A DNA stretch of 6,755 bases from Bacteroidales bacterium (GTDB taxonomy: Bacteria; Bacteroidota; Bacteroidia; Bacteroidales; WCHB1-69). The translations under genes and the position numbers were made by a program. The notes below the pieces were generated by a model. The model worked only from the letters and a program-made list of their open reading frames with translations. It was not told the DNA's origin and did not search any database. The stretch lies in contig JAIRTU010000149.1 of the NCBI GenBank assembly GCA_031254735.1, forward strand, positions 1 through 6,755, given 5' to 3'. Each line of letters starts with the position of its first letter. The stretch's first letter is position 1. Positions 5,901-6,755 of the stretch are shown here, piece after piece.

Positions 5901-5926
5901 TAATCATTAAATAAAAATTGATAATC

Positions 5927-6205
5927 ATGAAACAATCACATATTTACGCTTTTTTGAGCGGCGCATTGATAGGCGGAGTTGTTGCTTTGTTGTTTGCTCC
6001 TGACAAAGGAACTGAAACTCGAAGAAAAATTGGGAATAAAGTAAAAGCAGGTACAAATTATACCAAAGAACAAATAGAACATCTTTTGGATTATTTGCGG
6101 AGAAAAGCTGCCGACGGCATTGTTGACCTTGAAGAAGATATAATAGAATTGGAAGAACAATTGGCTGATATTGAAGAAAAACTCAGAGAGAAAAATAAAA
6201 AATAA
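5927..6205 (+). CDS. YtxH domain-containing small envelope protein
   Basis: 92 residues. One hydrophobic segment at 7-24 (YAFLSGALIGGVVALLFAPD) is glycine-rich and ends in the LLFAP-x-KG-x-x-x-R pattern that defines YtxH-type proteins (APDKGTETRRKI, 24-35). The remaining part (about 48-92) is a highly charged helix, LEEDIIELEEQLADIEEKLREKNKK, with heptad-like spacing that predicts a coiled coil. YtxH proteins are general-stress-associated in Firmicutes; the biochemical role is unknown, and in Bacteroidota they are commonly found with small membrane proteins as here. The ATG at 5927 is preferred over the TTG at 5918 because the family starts just before the hydrophobic segment. The next gene starts 31 bases after its stop, so they are likely co-transcribed. 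Confidence 0.85.
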   Translation: MKQSHIYAFLSGALIGGVVALLFAPDKGTETRRKIGNKVKAGTNYTKEQIEHLLDYLRRKAADGIVDLEEDIIELEEQLADIEEKLREKNKK

Positions 6206-6236
6206 TTCGCACATTCAGTTCTAAAAAACGGTCATT

Positions 6237-6617
6237 ATGGAAACTCCCGAATCAAATCCCGATATGTATAAATCTCTTGTGAAAGAGGTAAAAGATTATA
6301 TATTGCTCAGTTACGATCTGTTGCGATTAAATCTGGTAGAGAAATTATCAAGGGTCATTGCCTTGATTTTGTCTCTTTTTGTTGGCATTTTGTTGCTGGT
6401 TACAGCCCTTGTTTATTTTTCTTTGGCATTTGTTTATTGGACAGGGATTTTTTTCGGTTCTTTAATTCCCGGATTTCTCATTTTGGGCGGATTGTTTCTT
6501 CTGTTGTTTTTTATCTTCTTTTCTTTACGAAAACGCCTGTTTGTCAATCCGATGATTAAATTTTTGAGTGGCATTTTTTTCAACGAACCCCAAAAAGCGG
6601 ACGAAGATGAAGAATAG
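6237..6617 (+). CDS. Two-helix membrane protein, phage-holin-superfamily-like (YqjE-like)
   Basis: 126 residues. An amphipathic N-terminal helix (10-36, YKSLVKEVKDYILLSYDLLRLNLVEKLSR) precedes two membrane segments at about 39-66 and 73-96, a short basic link (RKR, 98-100), and an acidic tail ending ADEDEE. This layout matches the proteins usually annotated 'phage holin family' (holin superfamily III / YqjE type) that sit after YtxH genes in Bacteroidota. The name is a similarity label: there is no endolysin or any phage gene here, so a cell-envelope role is far more likely than lysis. It lies 31 bases after the YtxH gene, and its 3' end overlaps the next start codon by 11 bases, which implies translational coupling. 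Confidence 0.8.
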   Translation: METPESNPDMYKSLVKEVKDYILLSYDLLRLNLVEKLSRVIALILSLFVGILLLVTALVYFSLAFVYWTGIFFGSLIPGFLILGGLFLLLFFIFFSLRKRLFVNPMIKFLSGIFFNEPQKADEDEE

Positions 6618-6755
6618 AACAAAATATCACAATCTTTCTTGCCTGAAAGATATAGAATACGAAAAACAATTCATTCGATACAAGCTGGCAAAGAAAGAAA
6701 GAAGAATAGAAAGAAATTGGGATCATATTTACGATACGTGGAATTTCGTTTCGAT
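6607..6755 (+). CDS. Third gene of the YtxH operon, unknown, truncated by window end
   Basis: An ATG at 6607-6609 opens a frame that runs uninterrupted for 49 codons to the window edge. It overlaps the last 11 bases of the membrane-protein gene in a different frame. The visible part (KNRTKYHNLSCLKDIEYEKQFIRYKLAKKERRIERNWDHIYDTW) is strongly charged and helical, with a K/R-rich central stretch, and has no signal peptide or membrane segment so far. From memory, a short charged protein of this kind commonly follows the YtxH/holin-like pair in Bacteroidales. The function is unknown, and the C-terminal part, which might hold a membrane segment, is not visible. Confidence 0.72.
   Translation, partial: MKNRTKYHNLSCLKDIEYEKQFIRYKLAKKERRIERNWDHIYDTWNFVS

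Noticed and set aside
6237..6617. Prophage lysis gene
   Set aside because: The holin-like fold label is the only phage hint. The YtxH neighbour, operon layout and lack of endolysin or structural genes fit the usual chromosomal Bacteroidota operon.

Overview
The window looks like chromosomal DNA from a member of the Bacteroidota, most likely order Bacteroidales. It is AT-rich, it has TAnnTTTG-type promoter boxes with a TTG about 20 bases upstream, and it lacks clear Shine-Dalgarno sites. It encodes a type IX secretion (T9SS) C-terminal sorting domain and the YtxH / small-holin-like gene pair common in this phylum. Genus-level placement is not possible by eye.

Layout, left to right. (1) Bases 1-101 hold the C-terminal end of a YraN (UPF0102) family gene. 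(2) Bases 102-473 have no convincing gene. They contain a plus-strand promoter for the next gene, a well-formed minus-strand promoter with no gene downstream of it, a 9-bp perfect stem-loop and a larger imperfect inverted repeat. (3) A small exported protein of unknown function (474-1007, +). (4) A 226-base convergent gap. (5) A second exported protein of a family I believe is conserved but uncharacterised in Bacteroidales (1234-2220, -). (6) A compact divergent intergenic region with a good promoter for (7) a LuxC-family acyl-CoA reductase (2339-3388, +). (8) A 771-residue surface or secreted protein with a signal peptide, an N-terminal beta-rich module, an Ig-like segment, two tandem copies of a ~185-residue PKD/Ig-like unit and a T9SS sorting domain (3437-5752, +). 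(9) A tight three-gene set of YtxH-like protein, two-helix holin-superfamily-like membrane protein and a basic/charged protein cut by the window end (5927-6755, +).

How they fit together: most of the products are predicted to act in the cell envelope (two exported unknowns, one T9SS cargo, the YtxH/membrane-protein operon). The acyl-CoA reductase is the one enzyme with a recognisable reaction, NADPH-dependent reduction of fatty acyl-CoA to aldehyde, and it has no lux-type partner in view. I see no CRISPR array, transposase, tRNA, rRNA or defence cassette. The most unexplained signal is the minus-strand promoter with structured downstream sequence at about 115-230, which could make a short antisense or regulatory RNA. 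Everything else is ordinary for the phylum.
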